From: Microvirga rosea
GTDB lineage: Bacteria > Pseudomonadota > Alphaproteobacteria > Rhizobiales > Beijerinckiaceae
Length of the DNA stretch: 64,000 bases
Direction: 5' to 3'
NCBI RefSeq assembly: GCF_020595095.1
Contig: NZ_JAJDOP010000002.1
Span: forward strand, 248,001-312,000
Shown piece after piece: positions 61,553 to 64,000 of this stretch. Numbering within the stretch: the first letter of the stretch is position 1; each line of letters begins with the position of its first letter. Both the position numbers and the translations under genes were made by a program. The notes beneath the pieces are model-generated. The model made no database searches, was not told where the DNA came from, and saw only the letters and a program-made list of their open reading frames with translations.

Positions 61553-62353
61553 ATGCGTCTTCAGCACATCATTGGCACGCTTGCCGCTTTCTTCTCCCTC
61601 GCCCTTCCCGCCCAGGCGGTCGTGCAGGGAACCCCGTTACGGGATCCCAACGGGCTGCGCCGTTCCGTCGTGGCGGTCGAGAGCAGCGGCGGGGAACTGT
61701 GCTCGGGCGCGCTCGTCGCGTCGGATCTCGTTCTGACCGCCGCCCATTGCCTGAGCGACGAGGCGGCCTACCGGATCGTCGCCGTCGGCCGGAACTTCCG
61801 GATGCAGAGCGTGAACGTGGTGGCCGTGGCGGTGCATCCCACCTTCGTGGCGGGCACCACGCCCCGGACGCAGCCGGGCGTCGACCTTGCGATGCTCAAA
61901 CTCGAGCGCCCGCTCGGGCCGGACTTCGCCGCCTTCGACCTGCGCCAGACGGAAACGATCGGCGAAGGCGAAGCCATCGTCATCGCCGGGTTCGGCGTGC
62001 TCTCGGAGCGGGCCAACAACTCAGCCCGGACCTTGCGCCAGACGCAGCTGCTCGCCGTGGGCAGCGTGCAGGTGGCCAACCGCGTCATCATCGCCACCGA
62101 CCGCACCCGTCTCGCCGAAACCGCCGGGGCCGGCGCATGCCGGGGCGATTCCGGCGGACCGGTTCTGACGGAGGCGCGGGGATCCTTTCACCTCTCCGGC
62201 ATCATCAGCTGGTCGAGCGGAGCCCTGCGGACCAACGGCCCCAGCGCCTGCGGCGGACTGACGGCCGTCACATCCCTTTCCGATCACCTGACCTGGGTCC
62301 GGCAGGCGATGGGAAGCCTCAACGCCGTGCAGGGCACCTGGACACGGCGCTAA
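61553..62353 (+). CDS. exported chymotrypsin-fold serine protease 2
   Basis: A 266-residue protein, paralogous in layout to the previous one. The signal peptide ends LALPAQA and the mature form would begin VVQG. The triad is His65 (LTAAHC), Asp111 (GVDLAMLKL) and Ser200 (RGDSGGP), again with Gly six residues before the serine. Cysteine pairs near His and Ser match trypsin disulphides, which suits a periplasmic or external enzyme. Its 3' end faces the capsid gene 13 bases away. Confidence 0.9.
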   Translation: MRLQHIIGTLAAFFSLALPAQAVVQGTPLRDPNGLRRSVVAVESSGGELCSGALVASDLVLTAAHCLSDEAAYRIVAVGRNFRMQSVNVVAVAVHPTFVAGTTPRTQPGVDLAMLKLERPLGPDFAAFDLRQTETIGEGEAIVIAGFGVLSERANNSARTLRQTQLLAVGSVQVANRVIIATDRTRLAETAGAGACRGDSGGPVLTEARGSFHLSGIISWSSGALRTNGPSACGGLTAVTSLSDHLTWVRQAMGSLNAVQGTWTRR

Positions 62354-62366
62354 CGGCCCGCAGGCC

Positions 62367-63578
62367 TCAGGCCGCGAATTTCAGGAGCTTGATCGCGGCG
62401 TAATCCTGCACGCCGCCGCCCACCCGCTTCGTGGTGTAGAACAGCACGTAGGGCTTGGCCGAATAGGGATCGCGCAGAACGCGGACGCCCGCCCGGTCGA
62501 CCACGAGATACCCGCGCTTGAAGTCGCCGAACGCCACCGCGCAGGCGTTCGCGGCGATATCCGGCATGTCCTCCGCCTCGACCACCGGGAAGCCCATCAG
62601 GGTCGCGGCCTGTCCAAGGCTCGCGGGCGGGGCCCAGAGATACTGGCCGTTGTCGTCCTTGAAGCGGCGGATCGCGCTTTGCGTCTTCCGGTTCATGACG
62701 AAGGACGCATTCTGGCGGTAGCCGGCCTTCAGGGCGTAGATCAGATTCACCAGAACATCGGACGGGTTCGCGGCGGGAAAATCGGGCCCGCCGGTGTGAA
62801 CGGTGCCGAGGCGGCCCCATTCCCAGATCTCGTCCTCGACGGTCTCCGACGCGAGGAAGCCCTTCGGCTTGTTCACGCCGTCACCATGGACGAAGGCCGC
62901 GCCTTCCTGCTCGGCGAAGGCGGCCTCGACCTCCTCGGCGATCCAGCTGTCGATATCGACGACCGCGTCGTCGAGGAGCGTCTGCGTCGCCGCCGGCATG
63001 GCGTAAAGCTCCATGGCCGGAAAGCTCATCTCGGAGAGGGTCGGCGCGGCGGTCTGCGGCCTGGGGGCGGTTTCGCCGACCCAGCCGGATGCCGGACCCG
63101 TCGCCGAAAAGGCGCGCTTGTACTGCCCGCCCGAAATCACCTTGACGGACGAGATCGCCCGGATCGGCGACACGCTCGCCAGGCGGCGCAGGACCTCGCG
63201 CTCGACCGTATCGGGCACGAGATAGCCGCCATCGGGGCCGCTGCTGACCGACAGGGCCTTCTCCTCCAGCCGCTTGAGACCCGAGGCCTCGCCGGTGCGC
63301 ATGTAGGAGTGGAACGCCTGCTTATGCTCCGACAGAACCGGGTCCGGCCGATGGTCCGCATGGCCGCCGAGCGGCGCGCGGGCACGGTCGAGGGAGAGCC
63401 GGTCGATCCGCCGTTTCGTGTCGTCGAGGGCTTGGTCGATGCGCAGGAGCTTCTCGTCGGTGACCACGTCGCTCGTCAGCCGCGTCTCGATCTGGCCGAG
63501 GCGGGTGTCGTTCGTTTCCTTGAAGGCCTCGAAAGCCCGGGCGAAATCCTCGAAAGCGGAGGACACGTCATCGGACAT
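62367..63578 (-). CDS. major capsid protein, HK97 family (RcGTA g5-like)
   Basis: About 403 residues from ATG 63578. Residues 1-100 are charged and helical (FEDFARAFEAFKETNDTRLGQIETRL), a scaffold-like delta domain normally removed by the prohead protease. The core then starts near SGPDGGYLVPDTVEREVLRRLASVSPIR and has HGDGVNKPKGFL, SFVMNRKTQSAIRRFKDDNGQYLW and GFPVVEAEDMPDIA. No prohead protease or portal gene lies upstream, as would be normal. Transcription must start within about 60 bases, after a terminator at 63636-63661. Confidence 0.93.
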   Translation of the reverse strand: MSDDVSSAFEDFARAFEAFKETNDTRLGQIETRLTSDVVTDEKLLRIDQALDDTKRRIDRLSLDRARAPLGGHADHRPDPVLSEHKQAFHSYMRTGEASGLKRLEEKALSVSSGPDGGYLVPDTVEREVLRRLASVSPIRAISSVKVISGGQYKRAFSATGPASGWVGETAPRPQTAAPTLSEMSFPAMELYAMPAATQTLLDDAVVDIDSWIAEEVEAAFAEQEGAAFVHGDGVNKPKGFLASETVEDEIWEWGRLGTVHTGGPDFPAANPSDVLVNLIYALKAGYRQNASFVMNRKTQSAIRRFKDDNGQYLWAPPASLGQAATLMGFPVVEAEDMPDIAANACAVAFGDFKRGYLVVDRAGVRVLRDPYSAKPYVLFYTTKRVGGGVQDYAAIKLLKFAA

Positions 63579-63635
63579 GGATTTGGTTTGGGTCAACGTC
63601 ATCATCAAAAAAATCACTGAAATGAAGGACAAAGA

Positions 63636-63661
63636 AAAAGCCCGCCTCGAGGGGCGGGCTT
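63636..63661 (-). terminator. terminator of the glycine-zipper lipoprotein gene
   Basis: In the minus direction AAGCCCGCC and GGCGGGCTT pair around a short loop and are followed by TTTTTC. This ends the lipoprotein transcript and isolates the capsid gene from anything upstream. Confidence 0.88.
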
Positions 63662-63684
63662 GATGGAAAGCGAGGGCCGTCGAC

Positions 63685-63882
63685 TCAACGGGTCGCGCGG
63701 CGGACCTGCCGGGTTACCGTCGGAGCCGTGGCGGCGCCGACCGCCCCGCCCGCGACCGCCCCCACAGGACCGGCGACAGCCCCGACACCGGCGCCGACCG
63801 CCGCGCCGCCGACCCGTTGTTCCGTGGTATTGCAACCGGCGACCGCGAGAGCGACAAAGGCCGCAAAAGCAAGCATCTTCAT
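63685..63882 (-). CDS. glycine-zipper lipoprotein
   Basis: A 65-residue protein. The signal peptide (LAFAAFVALAVAGC) ends in a lipobox cysteine, followed by alternating Gly, Ala and Val (GGAAVGAGVGAVAGPVGAVAG), a glycine-zipper membrane segment, and a basic tail. This is the osmotically inducible/17 kDa antigen-like type of outer-membrane lipoprotein. It lies between the GTA-like capsid gene and the window edge, where portal and prohead protease genes would be expected. Confidence 0.75.
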   Translation of the reverse strand: MKMLAFAAFVALAVAGCNTTEQRVGGAAVGAGVGAVAGPVGAVAGGAVGAATAPTVTRQVRRATR

Positions 63883-64000
63883 GACAAACCTCCCGATGGA
63901 GCGGATGCAGGACCTTCCCGGTGAAGGGCGACCCGCAGCCTCCGCTCTTCCGCGGGCTCATGTGTAACGCCGTGCTCCGGTTGCGGTTCAGGAAAATAAT
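63883..64000. other. right-edge sequence without a supported gene
   Basis: The last 118 bases hold the presumed promoter region of the lipoprotein gene. I see no gene I can support before the edge. Confidence 0.4.

Overview
The window is GC-rich, dense in genes, and reads as chromosome of an alphaproteobacterium of the order Hyphomicrobiales (Rhizobiales), probably near Microvirga or Methylobacterium. This placement is inferred from three things: the order ccmI-ccmE-ccmF-ccmH-degP-response regulator-kinase-glnE, a FeuPQ-like two-component pair next to it, and a cluster resembling the Rhodobacter capsulatus gene transfer agent (RcGTA). No rRNA, tRNA or CRISPR array was seen.

Left part (1-22.6 kb): the 3' end of moaA, an amino-acid-type periplasmic binding protein, a beta-hydroxyacid dehydrogenase, a small P-loop ATPase, a secreted beta-helix/cadherin/RTX protein, an enoyl-CoA hydratase and uracil-DNA-glycosylase pair, a thermonuclease, divergent cobT and cobS, an aspartic protease and a TauE-type exporter. 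At 10.9-13.1 kb lies an unusual group: an ADYC-like exported protein, a three-helix membrane protein, and two small exported proteins built on a five-residue N-G-L-x-x repeat. After dusA and ybaK comes a purine-catabolism block (guaD, xdhC, xdhB, xdhA) with an orphan His-tailed ureE. A structured non-coding stretch at 16.7-16.92 kb appears to hide the ribosome binding site of a small membrane protein.

Middle (22.8-47.2 kb): three RTX calcium-binding proteins share one co-linear 824-bp 3' module, two copies direct and one inverted. The inverted pair encloses a PAS-domain sensor kinase and pepN. The conserved housekeeping run follows: glnE, an OmpR/EnvZ-type pair, a single-PDZ DegP, ccmHFEI, the FeuQP-like pair, and a small PepSY-like periplasmic protein.

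Right part (47.3-64 kb): a RcGTA-like particle cluster read on the minus strand, with the major capsid, adaptor, stopper, tail terminator, tail tube, two tail chaperones, tape measure, distal tail protein, hub, NlpC/P60 peptidase, the 1,290-residue megatron, a DUF2793 fibre-like protein, and an overlapping endolysin-holin pair. Plus-strand genes break the usual continuous operon: two tandem chymotrypsin-fold exported proteases between capsid and adaptor, a lipoprotein gene and a DUF465 gene on either side of the tape measure gene. A diguanylate cyclase gene lies between the megatron and the fibre gene. Portal, terminase and prohead protease are not in the window. The best candidates for something undescribed are this remodelled GTA-like locus, the NGL-repeat/ADYC group, the recombinogenic RTX trio, and the structured leader at 16.7 kb.
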